A stretch of 6,279 nt of DNA, taken from assembly GCA_937888895.1 (NCBI GenBank), contig CALASV010000405.1, positions 1 through 6,279 of the forward strand. The letters run 5' to 3'. Shown here piece by piece: positions 1-5,818 of the stretch. How positions within the stretch are numbered: the first letter of the stretch is position 1; the number at the start of each line of letters is the position of its first letter. The stretch is from an uncultured Clostridia bacterium (GTDB taxonomy: Bacteria; Bacillota; Clostridia; Lachnospirales; Lachnospiraceae). The position numbers and the translations under genes are program-made. The notes under the pieces were generated by a model. That model had not been told where the DNA came from. It did no database searches and saw nothing but the letters and a program-made list of their open reading frames with translations.

Positions 1-45
1 ACCGTAAGGGCGAAAGGGAGAAGTTCTAAGATTTTCTAACTTTAA

Positions 46-426
46 AGTTACGGTATTGACTTTGCAAAAGGATATGATTCAGCCGTTTATAGTTTGACGG
101 ATGGTGTAGTTATTCGTGTGACAGAAGGATATAATGGTTCCAATGGACTTTCTACCATTGCTATTTATTCTGAAGCGACAGGAAAAACAGTAATTTATCT
201 TCATACAAATCCAAAAGATTCTTTAAGAACAGGTCAAACTATTGCAAAAGGAGACTTAATTGCAACAGAAGCATGGAGAGGTTGTTCTAAGGCTTCAGAT
301 GCACATACTCATGTAGAAGTAAGAAATGGATACTGTACATCTGCTGCCAAAAGCGTGAAAGATTATACATTAGAAAATGAAAATCCAACGAGCTTTTGGA
401 ATAGCCAAGGATATTCTGTAAAGTAA
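46..426 (+). pseudogene. Peptidase M23 (LytM-like) domain, 5'-truncated remnant
   Basis: The reading frame from 46 to the TAA at 424-426 translates to a Zn-metallopeptidase M23 domain, the fold of cell-wall endopeptidases that cut peptidoglycan cross-bridges outside the cell. Visible landmarks are YGIDF followed by a DGVV strand, YLH (the usual Y-x-H), a GQTIAKGDLIA stretch, and AHTHVEVRNGY (the H-x-H motif). In the family the first motif is H-x3-D; here it reads S-Y-G-I-D, so one zinc ligand is missing. Two in-frame TAA codons (37-39 and 43-45) lie directly upstream, and the other two frames also close before position 30. The only initiators, such as the TTG at 94, lie inside the domain. No signal peptide or upstream domain is present. 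I read it as a decayed or rearranged gene end, not a working enzyme. Domain identity is fairly sure; pseudogene status is inference. Confidence 0.75.
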
Positions 427-453
427 TGTCTATTCAATAGTCAATCGGATATC

Positions 454-492
454 GTTATCTGCTTCATCACTTTCTGTGATGAGGCAGATGAT
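454..492. terminator. Long stem-loop after the M23 remnant (terminator-like, no U-tract)
   Basis: Positions 454-470 pair with 476-492 around a 5-base loop (TTTCT), giving about 17 pairs including three G-U pairs and no bulge. It starts 28 bases after the peptidase stop codon, so a 3'-end role is natural. No T-run follows directly, so it is not a standard intrinsic terminator; it could instead protect an mRNA 3' end. A weaker hairpin with a T-run (544-570) lies further on. Confidence 0.5.
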
Positions 493-543
493 AGTATAAA
501 ATTATAATGAAACTTAATTCTATTTTGTGAAAACCGAAAATAA

Positions 544-570
544 ATTAGAAAGCTAATATTTCTTTTTTTT
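544..570 (+). terminator. Weak hairpin plus T-run
   Basis: ATTAG (544-548) pairs with CTAAT (553-557) over a 4-base loop and is followed by a T-rich run through 570. The stem is only 5 bp and AU-rich, so termination would be inefficient. It may back up the stronger stem at 454-492 to insulate the cas13a leader from upstream transcription. Confidence 0.3.
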
Positions 571-649
571 GATAATGTAGATGTTTTTATAAGACTAGAT
601 AAGTGGTGAATGTAACTAAAAGGTTTCTATTAGCTAAAAGAAAAAATAA

Positions 650-678
650 TTGTAAGAAAAAGAAAATTATGGTACAAT
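650..678 (+). promoter_or_regulatory. Sigma-A-like promoter with extended -10
   Basis: TTGTAA (650-655) and TACAAT (673-678) are separated by exactly 17 bases, and a TG two bases before the -10 hexamer (TGG-TACAAT) makes an extended -10. The expected start of transcription is near 685. It is the best promoter upstream of cas13a and would transcribe the repeat-like element, the terminator and, on read-through, cas13a. Confidence 0.6.
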
Positions 679-757
679 ATAGACATAAAAAACAGGAAAT
701 TTTTAGGAAACAAAAAAATAGCCTAAAAAAGCTTGTTTTCAGAATATTCTGGCAATT

Positions 758-798
758 ACCTGCAAAAATGAGTCTGGAAAGCCTTTATTTATGCAGGT
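758..798 (+). other. Leader hairpin upstream of the repeat-like element
   Basis: ACCTGCA (758-764) pairs perfectly with TGCAGGT (792-798). After an A-A mismatch the stem continues with AAATGAG (766-772) against the T-rich 784-790, using A-U and some G-U pairs. It sits 17-20 bases before the repeat-like element. It may shape the leader RNA; no known RNA family is recognised. Confidence 0.5.
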
Positions 799-814
799 TC
801 TGAGAAGCCACCGT

Positions 815-849
815 AGAAATGAACAAAGCCCAACATAGTGGGCAATAAG
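815..849 (+). CRISPR. Single type VI-A-like CRISPR repeat (no array)
   Basis: A GCCC/GGGC stem (828-831 with 840-843) with an 8-base A-rich loop is followed by AATAAG. From memory, the Lachnospiraceae NK4A179 Cas13a repeat has the same layout: GCCC, AA-rich loop, GGGC, then AATAAC. Aligned without gaps, I count 25 of 35 identical bases, including the stem, most of the loop and the 3' tail. Orientation fits a crRNA with its 5' handle followed by a spacer. I find only one copy in the window on either strand, so it is not a CRISPR array in the usual sense. The end could be 849 or 851. Spacer-like DNA would be about 850-880, but no second repeat closes it. Confidence 0.55.
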
Positions 850-895
850 TCTAATTGACACCAAGCATTGCTTGTGGAATAAGTTTTATGTAATA

Positions 896-935
896 AAAAA
901 CAAGATATTTGGAGTTGTTCCAGTATCTTGTTTTT
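896..935 (+). terminator. Intrinsic terminator between leader RNA and cas13a
   Basis: AAAAACAAGATA (896-907) pairs perfectly with TATCTTGTTTTT (924-935), 12 bp. Inside, TTGGA (909-913) pairs with TCCAG (919-923) over a 5-base loop, leaving one bulged T at 908. The 3' arm ends in a T-run, as in Rho-independent terminators, and the matching A-run means it could also work on the other strand. It ends 37 bases before the cas13a start codon. Confidence 0.8.
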
Positions 936-959
936 CTATTAATATCAACAAATGAACAA

Positions 960-966
960 AGGGAGG
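960..966 (+). promoter_or_regulatory. Ribosome binding site that fixes the cas13a start
   Basis: AGGGAGG (960-966) lies 6 bases before the ATG at 973. An in-frame ATG at 952 would start upstream of this site and has no such sequence before it, so 973 is the better start. Confidence 0.85.
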
Positions 967-972
967 TCCAGT

Positions 973-3900
973 ATGAAACTTACAAAAGTAGATAGAGTGC
1001 GTATGGCTGTGAGTCGTTACGAGGACAAAAATGGTCGTAGTATTTTATATCCTGTTCCAAATTGGAGTAAGGAAACGGTGACCAATCAGAAAATTAAAGA
1101 GCGTGTAGACAGTGCGAATCGTTTATATCATGTATTTTTCAAAAATGATATTCCAATGGATTTAGAGAAACATTTTGAGGAAATTTGTAAAATTGCTTCT
1201 AAGTCAAATGAGGGTACTTTGATTGGAAATTTAATGAATTATAGGGAATATGAGGCTGAAGTAAAGGGGAAAACTGTTAAGAAGCAAATTAGAAAATTTG
1301 AGTATGCTTCTTCTGGAAAAAAGGATTTAACAGATGTATTACAACTTCATATAAAACAGCGTATGAAAGAGGAATGGCAGCAGGAAGACTATAGTAAGAT
1401 AGTTGTTTCTATTTTGAAGTGCATTTGTAATGGAAAAGATTATAAAGAAGAAATAAAAAGACTTTATGGATATAAAAAACGAGAATTCGTTCTTTTTATG
1501 AATTTATGTAAAGAGCAAGGTGGCAGACCTTATGTAAAAAGTACAAGTTCATTAGAAGATGTATTTAGTTTAGTAATTAAAGCTGTAGCAGAGAAGTGTA
1601 ATGTAGAGGCTTATTATAAAAATGATGTAGATGCGATGGAACAAAATTTAGAAACGCAAATAGAGTTTTTAGAACAGCTTCGTACTGTAAAAGAAAAGCC
1701 AAGAAATCCAAAAGATACACCTAAAACAATAGAGTTACATAAGTTTTCTTATGAATATGCAACAGAAGAACGAATGAATGCGATTTTAGTTCGTATGAGA
1801 AAATCGTTAAAGAGAGATAATCAACGTCAAATTGCAATTAAATTGTTACAGGCAATCGCACAAATGGAAGAACAATCGTTATCATCTGTAATAAAACAAA
1901 TGAAAGAAGATGAGCAACAATATCTTTTATTGAAAAAGTTTTTAATTTCAGTAAATAAAGATTATCATCATATCAATATTGTAGTATCTATGAAGAATAT
2001 GGATATTAAAGTTCAGCCAAATAAAGAGCAATTAGATTTGTCTAGTGTAAAAAATGATAAAAAGAAAGTGTTGAATGAAACATTAGAACAGTATGCTTCT
2101 TCTAAAGAAAATTCGGATGAAATATTGTTGAAGATAAAAACGATATTATTTGATTATTTTTCTGTGGAAGATAAAGGAAAAAAGTTTTTGGCAATAGAAA
2201 AAATTTGGTCATTTCCAACAAATAATATACAATATTTTGATAGCGAGTTTATACCATTTTGTCCAGAGGAAGAAATGAGCAATCAACCAACGTTAGAAGA
2301 TTTTTGGATAGAAGACCAAAAGACAAATAGAAAAAAAGATAGAGCAGTTAAAAAGCGAATGAATTATGTGAATTATGGAACATATTTAACGCTTACTGTG
2401 AATGAAACAGATGCCTTTCGTTTGTATTGGTGTTCTTTTATCAAAGAATATATAGAAAAAGAATGGATAAATAAGAAAGAATCTCTTCAAGAAACAGATT
2501 GTTTTACTTCGACTATGATGATAAAGTGTTGGAAACATTTGATTCGCTTTTTATGTGGGAAATATATTGATATTGGAAAATCAGTATATCATTTTGTAGT
2601 ACCAGAAGATATGACAATGAAAAAAGATGTTCGATATGATGTAATCAAGTTCGAGTATGAAAACGGTATTTCTTCGTTTGCATTAGAAGTAATTAAAGCA
2701 GAAGAAACTCGTCAAAGAGCAATTGCTCATGCGACAGCAACAGCAGTATCTAATTTTTCCAGAGCTATTGTAGATTATGCTACTTTAGAATTGAAAAATT
2801 TAGAAAATGCAGAAGATATTTTGGTAATGGAAGAAAAGTTATTGAAGGAAATCATTCGACAAGATGTTGGAAAACAAATCCTTCGTTTTTATGGTGGAAT
2901 GAGTAATTTTGCCGACCAAAATAGACTGATTCAAAATCAAGGTACAAAGGAAGAAGCAGAACGAAAAGAGGAAACACAAAAGCTTGTAGTAGAACTTTGG
3001 AATCATTTTAAGAAGCTTCGAAACGCCAATTTTCATTATGCAGAAGGTAGTGAAGTGAAAATTACAGGTGATTACACAGAACTTCTTATGGAAAATGACC
3101 AAAAAGCGTATGAGCAAATTGTTCGCACAAGATATTATTCTAATAATGCATCTATGTTTTATAAAGAGCAAGATATTGTTGCTTTAGTAAAACGATTATA
3201 TTCTCATACAACATGGAGTGAAGCACAAATTCCAGCATTTCGTACTGTGTGGAAACAAAAAGACATGGTAGAAGATTTGGGTGCATGGAAAGAAATAAAA
3301 TTATTTCCACAATGGCAAGTGGATAAAAATAAGACAACGCAGTTTACTTTAGCGTTATATTATTTGTTAAAAGAAATTTATTATCATGAGTTTATTGGTG
3401 GAACAGAAATTAAAGAGAGATTTTTTAAGGCTGTTGATAATTATGTAAATAAGTATAGAAGTAAAGAGTTTTATAATAAGGAATATTTAAATGCTGGAAC
3501 GAATTTTCAAAATTATTTAAAGAAATTAGATAGAAAAGCAAGTTTTGGAATGATATGTCAATCTGTGATGCAAGAATATAACCAGCAAAATGCAAAAGCA
3601 GAAGATGAAGAAATTTATAAGCATTTCAAGATGTTACTTCCACTTTGTATCAAGCATGCCTTTCAAGCTTATATTAATGAAAAGGAACAATATGCTTTTT
3701 TAAGAAAGCCTTCTTGTTATGAAAGAATCGGTGAACCAACTTATTTAGAAGAAGTAGCAATTGAGTATCATTTTTCTTCGAATAAGAAAGATAGTAAAAA
3801 ATTATATGAGTGGTATACATTAGCTCATTTTATTTCGCCACGTCAGTTGAACTTTTTTATTGGAGAATGGAAAAATTATATCCAGTATAGAAAAGATATT

Positions 3901-5139
3901 TTTAGAAGAAGTGAATATGCAAATCAATTTCAAAATAATTCATCTCTTTATCGCAAAGAGAAAAACGATATGGAAACAAAAGTGGCACAAGCAGAAGCAA
4001 TTGTAGAAATATTAGAATTTGTACGCCAAGTGACAGGAAAAGTGTCCAACAATTTCCATGATTATTATAAAAATGAAGAAGAATATGCAAAATATATATA
4101 TCAATATATTGATTTTGAATTGTTAGATAATGAAATGTATTTTAGCAGTTTGAAACAATTTTGCCAAAATACACTTCCTGATGGTGAAGTCATTGATATT
4201 TATGCCGATGCAGAAAATCCAAAAGTATTGCGTAATATCGAATTGACGAGAATGTATGCAGGTGGAGATATTCGTTTAGAAGGACATAAAAAAGTATGTC
4301 GTGATGAAATAAAAGAATATTATAAAAATAAAAAAGAAATCGTGGAAATTCAATCGAAAGGTTTATGTGAAACACCAGAGCAACAGAAAAAAGTAAAGAA
4401 ACAACAAGAATTAAAAAATCGTATTACATTGAATAATGTAACAGATTATTATGAATTAACGAATGACTTGTTGGGACAATTAATTTCGTTGAGTTATTTA
4501 AGAGAACGAGATTATATGTACTTATTGCTCGGATTTTACTATATGGCGTTGCGTTCTAATGATGATTGGAATGGAGAAGTATGGAATGCAATTCGAGATG
4601 AAAAATATCAAGTAAATGGTGGATTTGTATTATATCAAGTAGTTAGTATATTTGATTTTGGTATTAAACTATTTTATAAAGACAGTAAAAATAAATGGTC
4701 AACACGAGGTGGACAACTTTCAGGTAAACTAGGAACATTTGATATGTATCATAAAACTTCATTAGCTTATGCGATTCGCTTGTTGGAAAATGAAAAATAT
4801 GATGAAGATATTTCTAATCTTCGAAATTATGTGGACCACTCCAAATATTATATGAATCACGATAAAAGTTTGCTAGAACTTTATAATGAATTTTATGCGA
4901 AGTTTTTTGGATATAGCGAAAAGTTGAAACAAAATGTATTACATAGTTTCCAGTCTATTTTAGAAGATTATTTTGTCGTTTATAAAGTAAAATTTAAGGA
5001 AAAAGGATTTTATATTGATGACAATTTGGAGAGCATGATGTTTACTTATAAGTTGAAAGATAAGAAAACAACAAATGTACCAGCAAAAGATAAGGAATAT
5101 TTGAAGGAATTGAAACAAGTATTGGAGTATAAAAAATAG
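973..5139 (+). CDS. cas13a: Cas13a (C2c2), type VI-A CRISPR RNA-guided RNase
   Basis: Single-protein effector that matures its crRNA, binds complementary RNA and then cuts target and bystander RNA through two HEPN domains. The protein is 1388 residues from the ATG at 973. The N-terminus MKLTKVDRVRMAVSR matches the start of Lachnospiraceae Cas13a proteins. Catalytic R-x4-H motifs are intact: RNANFH at R683/H688 (HEPN1) and RNYVDH at R1284/H1289 (HEPN2). Other family blocks seen are GISSFALEVIKAEE and RFYGGMSNF before HEPN1, YYLLKEIYY and MQEYNQQN between the HEPN motifs, and LLGQLISLSYLRERDYMY before HEPN2. The C-terminus is Lys-rich. Length fits Cas13a, although the part before HEPN1 is long. 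No frameshift or in-frame stop is seen. No cas1, cas2 or other cas gene is nearby; a lone repeat-like element lies upstream. A terminator stands between the promoter at 650-678 and this gene, which suggests attenuation. Family call is near certain; activity is inferred from intact motifs. Confidence 0.97.
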   Translation: MKLTKVDRVRMAVSRYEDKNGRSILYPVPNWSKETVTNQKIKERVDSANRLYHVFFKNDIPMDLEKHFEEICKIASKSNEGTLIGNLMNYREYEAEVKGKTVKKQIRKFEYASSGKKDLTDVLQLHIKQRMKEEWQQEDYSKIVVSILKCICNGKDYKEEIKRLYGYKKREFVLFMNLCKEQGGRPYVKSTSSLEDVFSLVIKAVAEKCNVEAYYKNDVDAMEQNLETQIEFLEQLRTVKEKPRNPKDTPKTIELHKFSYEYATEERMNAILVRMRKSLKRDNQRQIAIKLLQAIAQMEEQSLSSVIKQMKEDEQQYLLLKKFLISVNKDYHHINIVVSMKNMDIKVQPNKEQLDLSSVKNDKKKVLNETLEQYASSKENSDEILLKIKTILFDYFSVEDKGKKFLAIEKIWSFPTNNIQYFDSEFIPFCPEEEMSNQPTLEDFWIEDQKTNRKKDRAVKKRMNYVNYGTYLTLTVNETDAFRLYWCSFIKEYIEKEWINKKESLQETDCFTSTMMIKCWKHLIRFLCGKYIDIGKSVYHFVVPEDMTMKKDVRYDVIKFEYENGISSFALEVIKAEETRQRAIAHATATAVSNFSRAIVDYATLELKNLENAEDILVMEEKLLKEIIRQDVGKQILRFYGGMSNFADQNRLIQNQGTKEEAERKEETQKLVVELWNHFKKLRNANFHYAEGSEVKITGDYTELLMENDQKAYEQIVRTRYYSNNASMFYKEQDIVALVKRLYSHTTWSEAQIPAFRTVWKQKDMVEDLGAWKEIKLFPQWQVDKNKTTQFTLALYYLLKEIYYHEFIGGTEIKERFFKAVDNYVNKYRSKEFYNKEYLNAGTNFQNYLKKLDRKASFGMICQSVMQEYNQQNAKAEDEEIYKHFKMLLPLCIKHAFQAYINEKEQYAFLRKPSCYERIGEPTYLEEVAIEYHFSSNKKDSKKLYEWYTLAHFISPRQLNFFIGEWKNYIQYRKDIFRRSEYANQFQNNSSLYRKEKNDMETKVAQAEAIVEILEFVRQVTGKVSNNFHDYYKNEEEYAKYIYQYIDFELLDNEMYFSSLKQFCQNTLPDGEVIDIYADAENPKVLRNIELTRMYAGGDIRLEGHKKVCRDEIKEYYKNKKEIVEIQSKGLCETPEQQKKVKKQQELKNRITLNNVTDYYELTNDLLGQLISLSYLRERDYMYLLLGFYYMALRSNDDWNGEVWNAIRDEKYQVNGGFVLYQVVSIFDFGIKLFYKDSKNKWSTRGGQLSGKLGTFDMYHKTSLAYAIRLLENEKYDEDISNLRNYVDHSKYYMNHDKSLLELYNEFYAKFFGYSEKLKQNVLHSFQSILEDYFVVYKVKFKEKGFYIDDNLESMMFTYKLKDKKTTNVPAKDKEYLKELKQVLEYKK

Positions 5140-5142
5140 AAA

Positions 5143-5159
5143 ATGATTTAACTAATCAT
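5143..5159. repeat. Short inverted repeat just after cas13a
   Basis: ATGATT (5143-5148) and AATCAT (5154-5159) form a perfect 6-bp inverted repeat around TAACT, starting 4 bases after the cas13a stop. No T-run follows, so it is not a clear terminator. It overlaps TTTAAC (5147-5152), which resembles the IS605 target, so it probably straddles the left boundary of the insertion element. Confidence 0.4.
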
Positions 5160-5169
5160 GCCAAGAATT

Positions 5170-5190
5170 CTCCCACCTCTATAGGTGGTG
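5170..5190 (+). other. Left-end hairpin of the IS200/IS605 element
   Basis: CCACCT (5173-5178) pairs with AGGTGG (5183-5188) over a 4-base loop CTAT; flanking CTC and GAG can extend it past a bulge. TnpA of this family recognises such imperfect hairpins at the element ends. Confidence 0.7.
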
Positions 5191-5217
5191 AGATGAATTG
5201 GTACAAGAAACTATCGC

Positions 5218-5246
5218 TTGACCATAGGAAAAAAATAGAGTATACT
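5218..5246 (+). promoter_or_regulatory. Promoter of tnpA
   Basis: TTGACC (5218-5223) and TATACT (5241-5246) are 17 bases apart, each one base off the sigma-A consensus. Transcription would start near 5253, about 30 bases before the tnpA ATG. It is the best promoter in the window. Confidence 0.7.
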
Positions 5247-5282
5247 TAATTCAGTAGTAATGAAAAAAAAGGTGTGATTCTA

Positions 5283-5657
5283 ATGAATTTAGATACTAAT
5301 AATCATTCAGTATTTCTACTGAATTATCATTTGGTATTAGTAGTGAAATATAGAAGAAAAGTGATAGATGATGTGATTTGTGTTAGATTAAGAGAAATCT
5401 TTGAACGGATTGCATCAAATTATAATATTGTCGTTTTGGAGTGGAATCATGACAAAGACCATGTCCATATTTTATTCAAAGCAGAACCAAACAGCGAATT
5501 ATCCAAATTTATTAACGCATATAAATCAGCGAGTAGTAGACTTATCAAAAAAGAGTTTCCTTGGATTCGGAAACAACTTTGGAAGGAATATTTTTGGTCT
5601 CGCTCCTTTTGTTTATTGACTACAGGTGGAGTAACTATAGAAACCATCCAACAATAA
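5283..5657 (+). CDS. tnpA: IS200/IS605 TnpA transposase, cut short before its catalytic Tyr
   Basis: TnpA is a Y1 HUH single-strand transposase: a His pair holds a metal and one tyrosine attacks DNA at the element ends. The 124-residue product begins MNLDTNNHSVFLL, a typical family start. It shows the HUH motif DHVHILF (H60, H62), the SKFINAYKSASSRLIKK segment and the FWSRSFCLLTTGG segment. Family proteins continue from this last block as roughly VIKQYIENQG, with Tyr as the nucleophile. Here the protein ends TIETIQQ and a TAA takes the Tyr position (residue 125). The ATG at 5283 is preferred over the in-frame GTG at 5274 because AAGGTG (5269-5274) gives a ribosome site 8 bases upstream. After the TAA the same frame stays open for 21 codons, to 5721, but does not resemble the normal tail. 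Family call is firm; loss of activity is inference. Confidence 0.85.
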   Translation: MNLDTNNHSVFLLNYHLVLVVKYRRKVIDDVICVRLREIFERIASNYNIVVLEWNHDKDHVHILFKAEPNSELSKFINAYKSASSRLIKKEFPWIRKQLWKEYFWSRSFCLLTTGGVTIETIQQ

Positions 5658-5660
5658 AGA

Positions 5661-5688
5661 CTGTATAAGGCGATATTGTCTTATACAG
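5661..5688. repeat. Perfect 9-bp inverted repeat behind tnpA
   Basis: CTGTATAAG (5661-5669) and CTTATACAG (5680-5688) are exact reverse complements around a 10-base loop, starting 3 bases after the tnpA stop. No T-run follows. It may end the tnpA transcript or be internal element sequence; its position right where TnpA departs from the family suggests a deletion joint. Confidence 0.55.
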
Positions 5689-5710
5689 CAGTAGTGGAAG
5701 AAGCAAGAAA

Positions 5711-5741
5711 CCCCCACTTCTAAGCGAAGCGAAAGTGGTGG
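5711..5741 (+). other. Right-end hairpin of the IS200/IS605 element
   Basis: CCACTT (5714-5719) pairs with AAGTGG (5733-5738) around a 13-base loop holding a small GC/GC stem; outer CC and GG can extend it beyond a bulged T (5739). The outer stem begins CCAC, as does the left hairpin, as expected for TnpA recognition at both ends. Confidence 0.7.
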
Positions 5742-5752
5742 GAGTAGTTCAC

Positions 5753-5818
5753 AGAGAAAGGAGCAGCATGGGACAGAGAAAGAGCAATTGTTGTAAGAAT
5801 TCGGGCATGGTCAGTACC
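5753..5818. other. Unassigned junction between insertion element and aspartate kinase remnant
   Basis: No gene, promoter or hairpin is recognised in these 66 bases. A 10-base direct repeat ACAGAGAAAG occurs at 5751-5760 and 5773-5782. None of the minus-strand frames here continues the aspartate kinase sequence. Confidence 0.4.

Larger units (their letters stand above)
427..649. other. Intergenic stretch between M23 remnant and cas13a leader promoter
   Basis: No reading frame here has a credible start with a ribosome site. Apart from the stem-loops at 454-492 and 544-570 I see only AT-rich sequence. A 66-codon Lys-rich frame opens with GTG at 603 and runs to 803, but it has no ribosome site and crosses the promoter and hairpin described below, so I treat it as chance. 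Confidence 0.5.
685..936 (+). ncRNA. Structured leader RNA / one-repeat crRNA candidate
   Basis: This is a predicted transcript of about 250 nt, running from the promoter at 650-678 to the terminator at 896-935. It holds no credible coding frame but has several local structures: a 10-bp perfect palindrome AGAATATTCT (741-750), a long hairpin (758-798), a type VI-A repeat-like hairpin (stem 828-831 with 840-843), a small hairpin CAAGC-ATT-GCTTG (862-874) in the spacer-like part, and the terminator hairpin. It could be the precursor of a single crRNA, a regulatory leader for cas13a, or both. Existence of the transcript is inferred from its promoter and terminator only. Confidence 0.45.
5153..5752 (+). 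mobile_element. IS200/IS605-family insertion element (about 600 bp, probably defective)
   Basis: A TnpA-type HUH transposase gene sits between subterminal hairpins near each end (5173-5188 and 5714-5738), the hallmark of this family, which moves as single-stranded DNA without inverted terminal repeats or target duplication. The left boundary is set just after TTTAAC (5147-5152), as IS605 is known to insert beside TTTAA(C). The right boundary is set at TTCAC (5748-5752), by resemblance to family ends. Both boundaries are estimates. The element lies directly behind cas13a in the same orientation. No tnpB is present, and TnpA lacks its nucleophile, so movement would need help from another copy. 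Confidence 0.75.

Noticed and set aside
725..759. Possible degenerate second CRISPR repeat upstream (GGCAATTA at 751-758 resembles the repeat's GGGCAATAA tail)
   Set aside because: The GCCC arm is absent, and the distance to the 815-849 element would make a spacer of about 55 bases, too long for type VI-A.
603..803. Lys-rich 66-codon frame upstream of cas13a
   Set aside because: It starts with GTG, has no ribosome site, overlaps the 650-678 promoter and the 758-798 hairpin, and its A-rich codons explain the Lys content.
3303..3322. Possible self-target of the spacer-like segment within cas13a (TTCCACAA shared with the reverse complement of 850-880)
   Set aside because: Only about 8 bases match in a row, which is expected by chance in a 4-kb gene.
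2839..4375. Several minus-strand frames of 60-110 codons inside cas13a
   Set aside because: They lie opposite a strongly supported gene, have Phe/Leu/Ile-rich content typical of the reverse of AT-rich coding DNA, and lack ribosome sites or family motifs.
5751..5782. ACAGAGAAAG direct repeat as a target-site duplication
   Set aside because: IS200/IS605 elements make no target duplication, both copies lie on the same side of the element, and the sequence is low in complexity.
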